Assembly: GCF_005222705.1 (NCBI RefSeq)
Contig: NZ_STGF01000026.1
Location: 1-64,000, forward strand
DNA length: 64,000 nucleotides
Source of the DNA: Paenibacillus sp. SY21-1
Lineage (GTDB): Bacteria > Bacillota > Bacilli > Paenibacillales > Paenibacillaceae
Direction of reading: 5' to 3'
Position 1 is the stretch's first letter, and each line of letters opens with the position of its first letter. Made by a program: the position numbers and the translations under genes. Positions 42,804-51,634 of this stretch are shown in pieces. The notes under the pieces are model-generated. The model did not search any database, had not been told where the DNA came from, and saw nothing but the letters and a program-made list of their open reading frames with translations.

Positions 42804-44576
42804 TTATCCTTTAAGAAGCGGAATGCGGATTTTGACCTTCGTCCCCTCGCCGGGTTCGCTTGTTATGGTTACCCCATATGGCTCGCCATACAGCAGGCGA
42901 ATGCGCTCATGGACATTTTTTACCCCGATGCCGGTAAAGAGCTGGCGTTTGCTTTTAGGCCGAGGCAGCTGGCTTTCCGTTACTTCCTCCATGCCGTCCC
43001 CGTCATCCACTACCTCGCATACGAGCGCGTCCGCCTCGCTGGCAATCATAATGTAAATATTCCCCTCCGCTTTCCGGTTAAAGGCGTGAAAAAAGGCATT
43101 TTCAATAAACGGCTGAATCATGAGCTTGGGCATGTGAAACCCCATACTGTCCGGTCCGATAAAATAGTTCACCTTGATCCGTTCCCCGTAGCGCACATGG
43201 TTAATGAACACGTAATTCTTCATGTTGACGAGCTCCTGGCTGACCGGGATCGTCTCGCTAACGTCGCCGATGGCATTTTGCAGCAGTGAAATCAAGGAGT
43301 TGATCGTTTCTGCCGCCTTTTCCTTGCTTCCCTGTTGCACCATGAACTTGACGGATGCCAGCGTATTGTACAGGAAATGCGGATTGATCTGTTGCTGCAG
43401 CGCCTCCAGCTCGGCGTTTCGCTGCTGCTTTTGAGTTTCTACCAGCTTCTGCACATAATCCTGCAGTTCATCTAGCATCGCATTAAAGGCTTCGGCAAGC
43501 TGTCTGGTTTCATAGCTTCCGCCTACAGTTACGTAGTGATCGAATTCATATTTGGAAATGGTCGAGATTTGCTTTACCAGTCTCGTGAGCGATTTGGTCA
43601 TGCGACGGGACACGACAAATACGATCAATACAGCCAACAGCACGATGGCAATTACGCTAAGCACGATCGTTTTTGTATCCGCAAGCTGACCGATGACCAT
43701 ATTCTTGTCAATTAAATTGATGACGTAAAAATCCATATCCGCCATATAGGCGGACACGATGATCACATTCTGCTTCATCGCCGTTACGTCCTTGTAGGGC
43801 AATCCCTCCGCTTCAATTTCTTGAGCATGCTTCAACAGCTCCGGCGAAGGCTGACCGATCAGCTCTTCCCGATTGGAGGACACGATAAGGCCCGAGCCGT
43901 TGACGACAGCCACATCATTGCCAAGGCTCGTAAAGCTGGAATAGAATCGTCTGAATTCCTTTTCCTGCATCGCGAAATAGATAATGCCGTAGACGCTGCC
44001 GGACAATCGATCCATCAGGCCTTTGGTGGCAACGATCGTTGGCGCGCTGGAGGAATATCCGGACACCTGGGGATTATCATAATGGTAGAGGAGCTTGCGT
44101 GGATCTTGGAGCGCACGCGCCGTAACCGGATTGCTGCGCAGCTGGTTGTCCGTAAGCGGCCAGTTGGAGCGATCCGTCACATAGCTCCGGCCGTTCGCGC
44201 CCGACACGTACACTGTCATATCGTAAGCGTCGACTCCGGAGCTGTTTCGCTTAATCTGTTCCGTCATATTGTAATAAGCATTATACTGCTCCAGCGAGCT
44301 TCCGCTGCCTTCAACCAGAAAGCTGCGTATCGTGCCGCTTTGCGAAATCCGGTTGGCGGCCAGCACCACCGAATAATTGAAGGAATCGAGACTGCTTCTG
44401 ATCTGGCCGATTATTTTGGAATTTGTAATGCTGAAGGTGTTCATGAATACGCGCTCGGACGTGCTGAGCGTCGTCCAGGTCGTCGTGATCGACACCGCAA
44501 TGATGCTGACGACCATAATAAGGAACATTTTGACGAACAACCTGTTGTAAGCAAACCGCTCCATAATTCGTCTCAT
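42804..44576 (-). CDS. YesM-type sensor histidine kinase
   Basis: The 590-residue protein has an N-terminal membrane helix (about 15-37), an extracytoplasmic Cache-like sensor (about 38-280), a second helix (about 287-307), HAMP (to about 360), a His_kinase domain with LQQQINPHFLYNTLASVKFMVQQ and a HATPase domain (PFIENAFFHAF, DDGDGM, GIGVKNVHERI). Kinases of this LytS/YesM group pair with AraC-type response regulators and control sugar uptake. I chose the ATG at 44576, as AGGAAGAG lies six bases upstream; another ATG two codons earlier is too close to it. It lies 14 bases after the regulator gene. Confidence 0.93.
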   Translation of the reverse strand: MRRIMERFAYNRLFVKMFLIMVVSIIAVSITTTWTTLSTSERVFMNTFSITNSKIIGQIRSSLDSFNYSVVLAANRISQSGTIRSFLVEGSGSSLEQYNAYYNMTEQIKRNSSGVDAYDMTVYVSGANGRSYVTDRSNWPLTDNQLRSNPVTARALQDPRKLLYHYDNPQVSGYSSSAPTIVATKGLMDRLSGSVYGIIYFAMQEKEFRRFYSSFTSLGNDVAVVNGSGLIVSSNREELIGQPSPELLKHAQEIEAEGLPYKDVTAMKQNVIIVSAYMADMDFYVINLIDKNMVIGQLADTKTIVLSVIAIVLLAVLIVFVVSRRMTKSLTRLVKQISTISKYEFDHYVTVGGSYETRQLAEAFNAMLDELQDYVQKLVETQKQQRNAELEALQQQINPHFLYNTLASVKFMVQQGSKEKAAETINSLISLLQNAIGDVSETIPVSQELVNMKNYVFINHVRYGERIKVNYFIGPDSMGFHMPKLMIQPFIENAFFHAFNRKAEGNIYIMIASEADALVCEVVDDGDGMEEVTESQLPRPKSKRQLFTGIGVKNVHERIRLLYGEPYGVTITSEPGEGTKVKIRIPLLKG

Positions 44577-44590
44577 CGTCATCTCTTCCT

Positions 44591-46150
44591 TTATTTCATA
44601 TATTGTCTGCGATACCGGCTAGGCGACATGCCTGTGAGCTTCTTGAATACTTTGGTGAAATAGCTATGGTCGGAATATCCGACCCTGTCGCTTATTTCCG
44701 AAATCGTAGCTTCGCCTTGGCGCAGCAGTTCCGCAGCCTTATCGGTTCTGACCCTATGCAAATAATCGACAAAGCCCTCGCTGTTATGGGAGGAGAAGTA
44801 GCTGGATAAATACGAAGGGTTAAAATGAAAATGGCGGGCCATCTCCGTTAAACTAAGCGGTTCCGCATAATGCTCATCGATGTAATCAAGCAGCTTCTTC
44901 ATATTTGCGTTGCCGGCATTCACCGCCTTGTCCGCTATACGCTCCTTCGCCTCGCCGATGAACGCGTTTAGCTTGGCGATCGCATCGTCGGCATAGCGAG
45001 AATCCTCAATCGCCTTGAAATAAGCGTATTTGCTTCGATCCAGTTCCTTTACTTCGTAGTCCATATTGCTGAGCAGGACCGTCATATTGAACACCAGATT
45101 GCCGAGAAACGCTTTAAATTCATATACATCTGTCGTATAGCAGCCTGCGAGCTCCCGCACATGGTCCTCCACATACTGAAAAGCGGTATCGAACCGCTCG
45201 CGTTTGAACTCCTCCGTAAACCGGTTCAGGTTAAAGGCGGAAGGGGCGTGCTGAGGCTCCGGCAGCTCCTGCCTGCTCAGAATCGGCTTGCCGGGAAAAT
45301 AAAAGGAATAATCGATCAGCTTGAGCAAGTCCTCCCTGTACACGACGCCGAGCTGGGTGAAATCGTTGAACGGCTCGCTGACGACAAGGGGGACTCGGGA
45401 GGATTCCGCCGACAATACTTCTGTAAGCTCGCGCGCCAAGCCCGGGATCGCCGCCAGTCCCTGCCGGTCGCAATTGATCAGCACTACCGCTAATTGCCCT
45501 TCCGTCGGCAGCATGTGGCTGGCGCCCCCCGGCAGCCGGAGCTGAATCAGCTTGGCGATCCGGCCTTTGACGGTTTGGAATTCTGACCGCCACTGCTCGG
45601 CTTGTCCCTTAAAGCTGCCGCCTACCAGACAGAAATAAGGGTTGGGCAAGTTTTGTGCGACGGCTTCGCTCCCCTCCATCACCTCATAGCCGGACATCAT
45701 CCGCTCCAGCAGCATATCCAGAGACAGCTCGCTTCCGCCTGACGCCTGCCGAGCGTGCAGGTCGGGTATTTTCTCCGCCGTCAATTTGAGCACAGTCAGC
45801 AAATGCTGCATATCCAGCTTCGGCTTGAGAATATAATCCGCAACTCCGCTCTGAAAGGTTGATCGCACATAATCGAATTCACCAAAGCTGCTTAATACGA
45901 TAACCTCGATTTCCGGAAAATGCTGCTTGATCTGCCTCGTCAGCTCCTCCCCGTCCATTACGGGCATGACGATATCCGTCAGAACGATATGGGGACGAAG
46001 CTGGCCGATCATCTCCAGCGCCTCCTGCCCATTCGACGCTTCCCCAATGATATGAAAGCCCTCTTGCTCCCAGTTCATAAAATGCTTGATGCCCTGCCTG
46101 ATCAACACCTCGTCGTCCACAATCAGCACCTTGCAATAGTTTTGCGTCAT
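44591..46150 (-). CDS. YesN-type response regulator with AraC domain
   Basis: The 519-residue protein has a receiver domain (VLIVDDEVLIRQG, phospho-Asp in IVLTDIVMPVMDG, Lys in YILKPK), a middle domain of about 260 residues and a C-terminal AraC double helix-turn-helix (SLTEMARHFHFNPSYLSSYFSSH, then ISEISDRVGYSDHSYFTKVFKKLTGMSPS). It would be phosphorylated by the YesM-type kinase encoded next to it and activate the sugar ABC transporter and beta-galactosidase genes downstream. The ATG at 46150 follows GGGGAGGG. Confidence 0.95.
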   Translation of the reverse strand: MTQNYCKVLIVDDEVLIRQGIKHFMNWEQEGFHIIGEASNGQEALEMIGQLRPHIVLTDIVMPVMDGEELTRQIKQHFPEIEVIVLSSFGEFDYVRSTFQSGVADYILKPKLDMQHLLTVLKLTAEKIPDLHARQASGGSELSLDMLLERMMSGYEVMEGSEAVAQNLPNPYFCLVGGSFKGQAEQWRSEFQTVKGRIAKLIQLRLPGGASHMLPTEGQLAVVLINCDRQGLAAIPGLARELTEVLSAESSRVPLVVSEPFNDFTQLGVVYREDLLKLIDYSFYFPGKPILSRQELPEPQHAPSAFNLNRFTEEFKRERFDTAFQYVEDHVRELAGCYTTDVYEFKAFLGNLVFNMTVLLSNMDYEVKELDRSKYAYFKAIEDSRYADDAIAKLNAFIGEAKERIADKAVNAGNANMKKLLDYIDEHYAEPLSLTEMARHFHFNPSYLSSYFSSHNSEGFVDYLHRVRTDKAAELLRQGEATISEISDRVGYSDHSYFTKVFKKLTGMSPSRYRRQYMK

Positions 46151-46256
46151 GCCAGGCCCTCCCCTTATCGCGTCGCTGTAGTCCCTTTAGTATAACGTAT
46201 TATGCCAAGGTGAAACGCGCTGCGCCTACTTTTATCAGCACATCGCGTTTCATTCC

Positions 46257-46356
46257 GAGAAATATAGAGAAAGGCAGCATAATGGTATGCTTTCCTATAT
46301 TTCAAGCATAAAACGGCTGACGCCGTGCTCAGGCGGCAAAGCTCGCGTTCCGCATT
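46257..46356. repeat. Composite repeat: AT-rich hairpin plus AAACGGC...GGCGGC copy
   Basis: GAAATATAG (46259-46267) and CTATATTTC (46293-46301) form an inverted repeat around a GC-poorer centre. Directly after comes AAAACGGCTGACGCCG with GGCGGCAAAGCTCGCG (about 46308-46355), which lines up with the copies at 41053, 41149 and 57279. The gap 46151-46492 also holds the speB terminator and no gene. Confidence 0.65.
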
Positions 46357-46405
46357 TTTTATAGAAGTCGTTCATGCCGTATTGCCGATAAAATTTTCAT
46401 CCTAG

Positions 46406-46447
46406 AAAAAAAGAGCCCGTCCCGGCATAATGCCGGGAGCAAGCCCT
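46406..46447 (-). terminator. speB terminator
   Basis: On the minus strand TCCCGGCAT and ATGCCGGGA form a perfect stem, which can be extended by GCTTG/CGGGC, and TTTTTTT follows. It lies 45 bases after the speB stop. Confidence 0.82.
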
Positions 46448-46492
46448 TCAGCAAGTGTTCTATTGGCCTGGAAGGCATGAACAGCCTAATTA

Positions 46493-47362
46493 TTACTTCA
46501 GGAAGCCAAGCAGCATTTCGCGAATGACCTTTGCCGCCACGATTTGCGTTTGCTCGGTCGGATCGTAGGCCGGAGCCACCTCCACCAGGTCGCAGCCGAC
46601 TACGTTCACGCCGGAACGGGCAATGGCATGAACGGCATCGATCAGCTCCTTGGACGTAATGCCGCCCGCTTCAGCGGTTCCTGTACCCGGAGCCGCCGAC
46701 GGATCAAGCACATCGATGTCGATTGTCAGGTAAACCGGACGCCCGGCCAGCGACGGAAGCACTTGCTTCAGCGGCTCAAGCACCTCGAACGGATGGAAGT
46801 TGATGTTCTCGCGTGCGTACTGCCACTCTTCCCGGGAGCCGGAACGAATGCCGAACTGGTAGATGTTCTGACCGCCCATAAGTCCGGCTGCCTTGCGCAG
46901 CGGCGTGGAGTGGGACAAGGGCTCGCCCTCATACGATTCGCGCAGATCGGCGTGAGCGTCGAAGTGGATAATGGCCAGGTCGGGATGCTTTTTGTAAACC
47001 TCCTGAAAAATCGGCCACGATACCAGATGCTCGCCGCCAAGACCTACCGGCATTTTATCGTCTGCCAGCACGCCGGCAACAAATTCGCCGATGATGTCGA
47101 GGCTTTTGGCTGCATTGCCGAACGGCAGAAGCAGGTCGCCCGCATCGAAATACTCGATATCTTCAAGGCTGCGGTCCAAATACGGGCTGTATTCCTCCAA
47201 GCCGATGGATACTTCGCGAATGCGCGGAGGACCAAAGCGGGAGCCCGGGCGGAAGCTGACAGTAAAATCCATAGGCATTCCGTAAATAACCGCTTTTGAA
47301 GCTTCATAATTGTCCGAGCTTAGAATAAACACATTGCCGGAATATTTTTGATCCAATTTCAT
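46493..47362 (-). CDS. speB: Agmatinase
   Basis: SpeB hydrolyses agmatine to putrescine and urea. The 289-residue protein belongs to the ureohydrolase family and shows the metal-binding motifs GGEHLVSWP, IIHFDAHADLR and LTIDIDVLDPSAAPGTGTAEAGG. It lies downstream of speE with 41 bases between them. Putrescine made here is the direct substrate of SpeE, so the pair forms a short polyamine pathway, as in B. subtilis (speE-speB). The ATG start at 47362 follows AGAGAGGATCACCTC-like purine-rich sequence. Confidence 0.95.
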   Translation of the reverse strand: MKLDQKYSGNVFILSSDNYEASKAVIYGMPMDFTVSFRPGSRFGPPRIREVSIGLEEYSPYLDRSLEDIEYFDAGDLLLPFGNAAKSLDIIGEFVAGVLADDKMPVGLGGEHLVSWPIFQEVYKKHPDLAIIHFDAHADLRESYEGEPLSHSTPLRKAAGLMGGQNIYQFGIRSGSREEWQYARENINFHPFEVLEPLKQVLPSLAGRPVYLTIDIDVLDPSAAPGTGTAEAGGITSKELIDAVHAIARSGVNVVGCDLVEVAPAYDPTEQTQIVAAKVIREMLLGFLK

Positions 47363-47403
47363 GAGGTGATCCTCTCTTTCTGTAGGTGCGCAGTCCTGGA
47401 TGA

Positions 47404-48231
47404 CTACTTAATGAGGTCCTCGACAAACTTAGGCAGCATGAACGCTGCTTTATGCAGACGAGGCGAATAATATTTAGTATCCAACTCGGGGATGGCGCTT
47501 TCGTCCACCTCAAGCGGGTCATACTTCTTGCTGCCCATCGTGAAGGTCCACAGACCGCTCGGATAGGTCGGAATGTTCGCTCCATAGACGCGCACGATCG
47601 GGAATACCTCGCGTACATCTTTGTTCACGCTTTGGATCAGCTCCGCTTTGAACCACGGGTTGTCCGTTTGGGCAACAAAAATGCCGTCATCCTTCAGCGC
47701 CTCGAAAATGCCTTGATAGAAGCCTCGCGTAAACAGGTTGGCCGCTGGCCCTACAGGCTCCGTGGAATCCACCATGATGACATCATACGAGCTTTTATGA
47801 TCGTGAATATGCATAAAACCGTCGTTTACCAGCACCTCGACGCGAGGGTTATCCAGCTCTTTGGCAATCGTCGGCAAATACTTTTTGGAATACTCGATAA
47901 CTTTTCCGTCAATATCGACCAGAACCGCTTTTTTCACTTTGGGATGTTTCATCACTTCGCGAATAACGCCGCCGTCGCCGCCGCCCACTACAAGCACGTG
48001 CTCAGGGTTGGGATGCGTGAACAGGACCGGATGCGCAACCATCTCATGATAAACGAATTCATCCTTCACCGTTGTCATAACCATGCCGTCCAAAACAAGC
48101 ATCGTTCCAAATTCCTCGGTCTCGATCATATCGAGCTGTTGAAATTCGGTTTGTTCATTGACATACGTTTTGGTAATCTTGGCCGTTATGCCAAAACTCT
48201 CGGTCTGTTTCTCCGTATACCACAAATCCAT
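47404..48231 (-). CDS. speE: Spermidine synthase
   Basis: SpeE transfers an aminopropyl group from decarboxylated SAM to putrescine. The 275-residue protein has the N-terminal beta domain ([19 protein letters not shown]) and the Rossmann domain with [34 protein letters not shown] and the substrate-binding [13 protein letters not shown]. It precedes speB. A good promoter lies at 48270-48298. The gene pair sits near the argS block, as in Bacillus, although here accessory genes separate them. Confidence 0.96.
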   Translation of the reverse strand: MDLWYTEKQTESFGITAKITKTYVNEQTEFQQLDMIETEEFGTMLVLDGMVMTTVKDEFVYHEMVAHPVLFTHPNPEHVLVVGGGDGGVIREVMKHPKVKKAVLVDIDGKVIEYSKKYLPTIAKELDNPRVEVLVNDGFMHIHDHKSSYDVIMVDSTEPVGPAANLFTRGFYQGIFEALKDDGIFVAQTDNPWFKAELIQSVNKDVREVFPIVRVYGANIPTYPSGLWTFTMGSKKYDPLEVDESAIPELDTKYYSPRLHKAAFMLPKFVEDLIK

Positions 48232-48269
48232 GTCGATATATCCCTTCTTTCATCAGTGGTTCATCCTGT

Positions 48270-48298
48270 ATTATAGTCAAATCGATAAGGTACTACAA
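48270..48298 (-). promoter_or_regulatory. speE promoter
   Basis: On the minus strand TTGTAG (48293-48298) and a perfect TATAAT (48270-48275) are 17 bp apart, 39 bp before the speE start. Confidence 0.75.
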
Positions 48299-48343
48299 GT
48301 ATTGTGTTTGTATATTTCACGGTGGATTTCATGCAGCCTCACG

Positions 48344-51300
48344 CTACTCGTCAGATAGCGGAAAACGCCCTCCGCCAAGGGGGATCGAGAATCGGATTAC
48401 GGTCCCTTGGCCGGGTCTGCTTTGAATGTCCAATCCTCGTCCATACGTCTGCATCAGCCTCCGGTTCGTATTGTACAGTCCGATTCCTTTTCGACCGGCT
48501 GCCGGACGATCCATTAGCCGGCTTGCCAGCGCAGGCTCCATGCCAACCCCGTCATCCGCGATCTCGATTCGGACGTCGTCTCCCTCCCGAGCGATGCGGA
48601 TTCGAACCGCAACCCCTCGTGCAAGGCCCAATACTCCATGCTTGACCGCATTCTCCACTAGCGGTTGAATCGTTAGAGGAGGAAGCATAAGCTCAAGCTC
48701 CGCATCTATCTCCTTGACGACCCTCAAACGCTCCTCAAAGCGCGCTTCCTCGATGTAGAGATAGGCGTCGACCAGCTCCAGCTCATGTGACAAGGGAACA
48801 AGCTCGCCCGCATTCAAGAAATCAAAGCTAACCCGCAAATAGGACGAAAACGCTTCTCCCACGCTGCGCATTTTGACGGTATCGATGTCGCTAAGCGCCA
48901 TAATGGAATTGAGCGTGTTAAACAAAAAATGAGGATGAATCTGCGCCTGCAGGTAGGCGGCTTCCATTCGCAATCGTTCGTTAATCGACTGCTTAAGGGA
49001 GGTTAGCGACCATACTCTATACCTCAGCTCAAGCGCATCTACGGGCTTCGTCACATAATCGTTGGCTCCTGCCTGAAAGCCGGCATAAATATCCGCCGGG
49101 GCGTTGCGAGCGGTAAGCAGAAGAATGGGCAGCTCGGATATCGAGAACCGTTCCCTCACCCTTCTGGAAAGCTCATAGCCCGACATTTTCGGCAGCATGA
49201 CATCGACTATCATCAAATCCCATTGTTCCCGGGCCAGCAGCTGCAGCGCTTCATCGGCGTTCATGACAAACCGGATATGATACTGTTCAGCATGCAGAAT
49301 GCTCTCCAGCACCTTCAAGTTCACCATATCGTCGTCCACGGCCAAAATATTCAGCTTGGAGCCATTGTCACCGGCGATGGCCGAAGCCGCTTCTCCGATC
49401 GACCACATTGCCTGCAAATCATGCTCCTGAAAATCCGGCAGTTTCCAATGCGCATCGCGCACTGTCGCCTGGTAACCGGAGGCTCTCTCCTGCTCATGCT
49501 CCTGCTCGACCGGCCCATGTCGCTGCGAGCTTAGCGGCAGCTTGAAGCTGAATTCGGTGCCCTTGCCAAGCTCGGAACGCACGTTCAGCTCTCCTGCGTG
49601 CAGCTCTACTAGCTGCTTGCAGATGCTGAGCCCCAGACCGATGCCTCCTTCCCCACTTATGCCATGAGCGCCTTGCTCATAAGCCATAAACACCCTCTGC
49701 TGCGTTTCCTCATCCATGCCTGCTCCCGTATCGGCCACTCGTATAACGGCATAGCCGTTCAAGCGCTCCGCTCCAACCGTAACAGAGCCCTCACTAGTGT
49801 ATTTAAGCGCATTGTGCAGAAGATTAAACAAGATTTGCACCAGCCTTTTCTCATCTGCCCACACTGCGGGAAACGAAGGGGAGATCTCCTTGCGGAGCAC
49901 AACCCTTTTGCCAGCCGTCATATAGCTTAGCATGTCCATCACGCTTGGAAGGATTGCCTGCATGCGCAGCGACTCTTGCCGCAGCACGATGCGCTTGTCG
50001 GATAACCGAACGACATCAAGCAGATCGTCGAGCAAATAAGACATCCTTCGGCTGATCGTTACCAAGAGCTCCATATCCTTATAGCTTTTCTCCTGCAGCT
50101 TATCCTGTTCATTCAACAAAATCGTATGCGCAATGTTCATGATGCCATGCAGCGGCGTTCTTAGCTCATGAGAGGTGTTGGCCAAAAACTGGTCCTTCAT
50201 TTTGTCAGCTTGCTTCAATTGAAGATTCAGCATTTCATTCTCGTCCGTCGAACGAAAATAACGTTTAAACCAGTAGGTCGAGAAGCCGATCATGGCAGCA
50301 AGAATATCGATAGGGTAATAGATCGTGTCCACCAGACCTCTGGATACAAAGACTCCCCAGATGACGCTTGAGGCGATGCTTGCGGCAGAGAATAACACAA
50401 AAACGGCGTCTCTTTGATTTTTTACGACCATGACGCATACCACGTAAGCAAACCAGATGACGGGAATTAGATAGAATAAGGTGAAAATCTCATATCGCGT
50501 CGTCCAATAGACGTAGGAAAGCGGTGCCGCAAGCAAAAATAAACAGTATGCCGCAAGCATACCCCCGTATAGCTGAAAAGCCCTTCTGCCAGAATGATTA
50601 TTCGAGAAGCTTCGCGCCAACGCCAGCATAAAGTAAGCTAACAGCAAATAAGATAAAAGCTTTATGATTAACGCCCAATGATAAGAAAGAGGCAGCCAAA
50701 TCAAGAGCAGCCTGTCGTCATCCGAAATAACGGAAATGCCGGTGGTCAGCAGCAACAGGAAAAATAGCAGAAATGTTTTCTGCTTGGGTTGAAAGCAAAA
50801 CAAAATGATGGCATAGAGAGAATGCAGCAATAAAATGACGAAGGTTATCATTTGAAAGCCGATCGAATACATGCGCTCCGTATCGATTGCCGCATCAGAT
50901 CCCATACGGATCGATTCTATAATGCCCCCTTTGTAAGGGTGATCATAATTGGCTGCGCGAACCAGCAGCTCGATTTCCGTCACATCCCCCGATGCCTGGT
51001 ACATAGCCGTGTAGGTCATCACCTGTGGCGTATAGGCTTCCTTTCGCTCACCCGGTATGCCAAAGGGGTTTTCGATTTGCCCGTTAATTTCAATCTGCGA
51101 AGAGGCCTCTATCTGCTTGATCCAAAAGCCGTAAACTTGCTTCGGGGCAGGATCGACAAGAATACGGAGACGGTACGTTCCGTAGCCGTATGAATGCTCC
51201 GAGGCTGGTGAAAAGGCGCCACGCCAGTCTCCAGGAACCTGGATCAGTCGGGACGCTTCCGATATGGCCTGCTCGTTGTCATAATGGGAAAGAAACACAT

Positions 51301-51511
51301 TCGGGTAAAACTGCCATTCTCCTTTAAGCGGGATAGAGTGGGAATGGGCAAAATCCCACCCACGCATATCAAGAACGCCTTGAGCAGCGCGAGGGTGCTC
51401 AGGCGTTTGTTGGATACTGAACCAGAACCAGCGAAGTCCAAGCAGTACGGTTAAAAATAAGGCAAGAAAAGCGGCATGCTTCCATAATGAGCGAATCATT
51501 GTTTTTTTCAT
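48344..51511 (-). CDS. Hybrid sensor with two kinase modules and a receiver
   Basis: This membrane protein of about 1055 residues has an N-terminal helix, an extracytoplasmic domain (about 40-200), seven membrane helices (7TMR-DISM type, about 215-405), HisKA (FLANTSHELRTPLHGIMNIA) with HATPase (NLLHNALKYTSEG, GLGLSICKQLV), a receiver domain (LAVDDDMVNLK, phospho-Asp in LMIVDVMLPKMSG, Lys in YVTKPVD) and then a second kinase of LytS type (LQAQIHPHFLFNTLNSIMAL) with its own HATPase (PLVENAVKHGVL, GIGLYNTNRRL). No response regulator gene is adjacent. I chose the ATG at 51511 because it overlaps the stop of a possible 9-codon leader with a good ribosome-binding site. The ATG at 51523 has none at proper distance. 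Confidence 0.9.
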   Translation of the reverse strand: MKKTMIRSLWKHAAFLALFLTVLLGLRWFWFSIQQTPEHPRAAQGVLDMRGWDFAHSHSIPLKGEWQFYPNVFLSHYDNEQAISEASRLIQVPGDWRGAFSPASEHSYGYGTYRLRILVDPAPKQVYGFWIKQIEASSQIEINGQIENPFGIPGERKEAYTPQVMTYTAMYQASGDVTEIELLVRAANYDHPYKGGIIESIRMGSDAAIDTERMYSIGFQMITFVILLLHSLYAIILFCFQPKQKTFLLFFLLLLTTGISVISDDDRLLLIWLPLSYHWALIIKLLSYLLLAYFMLALARSFSNNHSGRRAFQLYGGMLAAYCLFLLAAPLSYVYWTTRYEIFTLFYLIPVIWFAYVVCVMVVKNQRDAVFVLFSAASIASSVIWGVFVSRGLVDTIYYPIDILAAMIGFSTYWFKRYFRSTDENEMLNLQLKQADKMKDQFLANTSHELRTPLHGIMNIAHTILLNEQDKLQEKSYKDMELLVTISRRMSYLLDDLLDVVRLSDKRIVLRQESLRMQAILPSVMDMLSYMTAGKRVVLRKEISPSFPAVWADEKRLVQILFNLLHNALKYTSEGSVTVGAERLNGYAVIRVADTGAGMDEETQQRVFMAYEQGAHGISGEGGIGLGLSICKQLVELHAGELNVRSELGKGTEFSFKLPLSSQRHGPVEQEHEQERASGYQATVRDAHWKLPDFQEHDLQAMWSIGEAASAIAGDNGSKLNILAVDDDMVNLKVLESILHAEQYHIRFVMNADEALQLLAREQWDLMIVDVMLPKMSGYELSRRVRERFSISELPILLLTARNAPADIYAGFQAGANDYVTKPVDALELRYRVWSLTSLKQSINERLRMEAAYLQAQIHPHFLFNTLNSIMALSDIDTVKMRSVGEAFSSYLRVSFDFLNAGELVPLSHELELVDAYLYIEEARFEERLRVVKEIDAELELMLPPLTIQPLVENAVKHGVLGLARGVAVRIRIAREGDDVRIEIADDGVGMEPALASRLMDRPAAGRKGIGLYNTNRRLMQTYGRGLDIQSRPGQGTVIRFSIPLGGGRFPLSDE

Positions 51512-51537
51512 AACGCGAAACATTCGACACGATTCAT
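51508..51537 (-). CDS. Possible 9-residue leader peptide coupled to the hybrid sensor gene
   Basis: On the minus strand an ATG at 51535-51537, preceded by AGAAGGA at good spacing, opens a frame of nine codons (MNRVECFAL) ending in TGA. That TGA overlaps the sensor's ATG at 51509-51511 in an ATGA arrangement. It may couple translation, or be chance with the sensor starting elsewhere. Confidence 0.4.
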   Translation of the reverse strand: MNRVECFAL

Positions 51538-51555
51538 AGCAATCCTTCTTTTTTG

Positions 51556-51621
51556 GGGCAACAGCCGCAGCAGTTTCTCAGCGCCTTTCATCCGAGTTGA
51601 TCGTGCCGGCGGCTGTTGCCC
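51556..51621 (-). other. Perfect 13-bp hairpin between the collagen-like gene and the hybrid sensor
   Basis: GGGCAACAGCCGC (51556-51568) and GCGGCTGTTGCCC (51609-51621) pair perfectly around a 40-base loop. On the minus strand it begins 14 bases after the collagen-like gene's stop and is followed by AAAAAA, not T, so it is not a standard terminator. It may be a 3' stabiliser of the collagen-like mRNA. Confidence 0.6.
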
Positions 51622-51634
51622 ATTCCTTAATTCG

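Noticed and set aside
36102-46150. Horizontally acquired genomic island with integrase
   Set aside because: No integrase, transposase, tRNA or attachment-site repeat was found, and codon use is like that of the neighbours.
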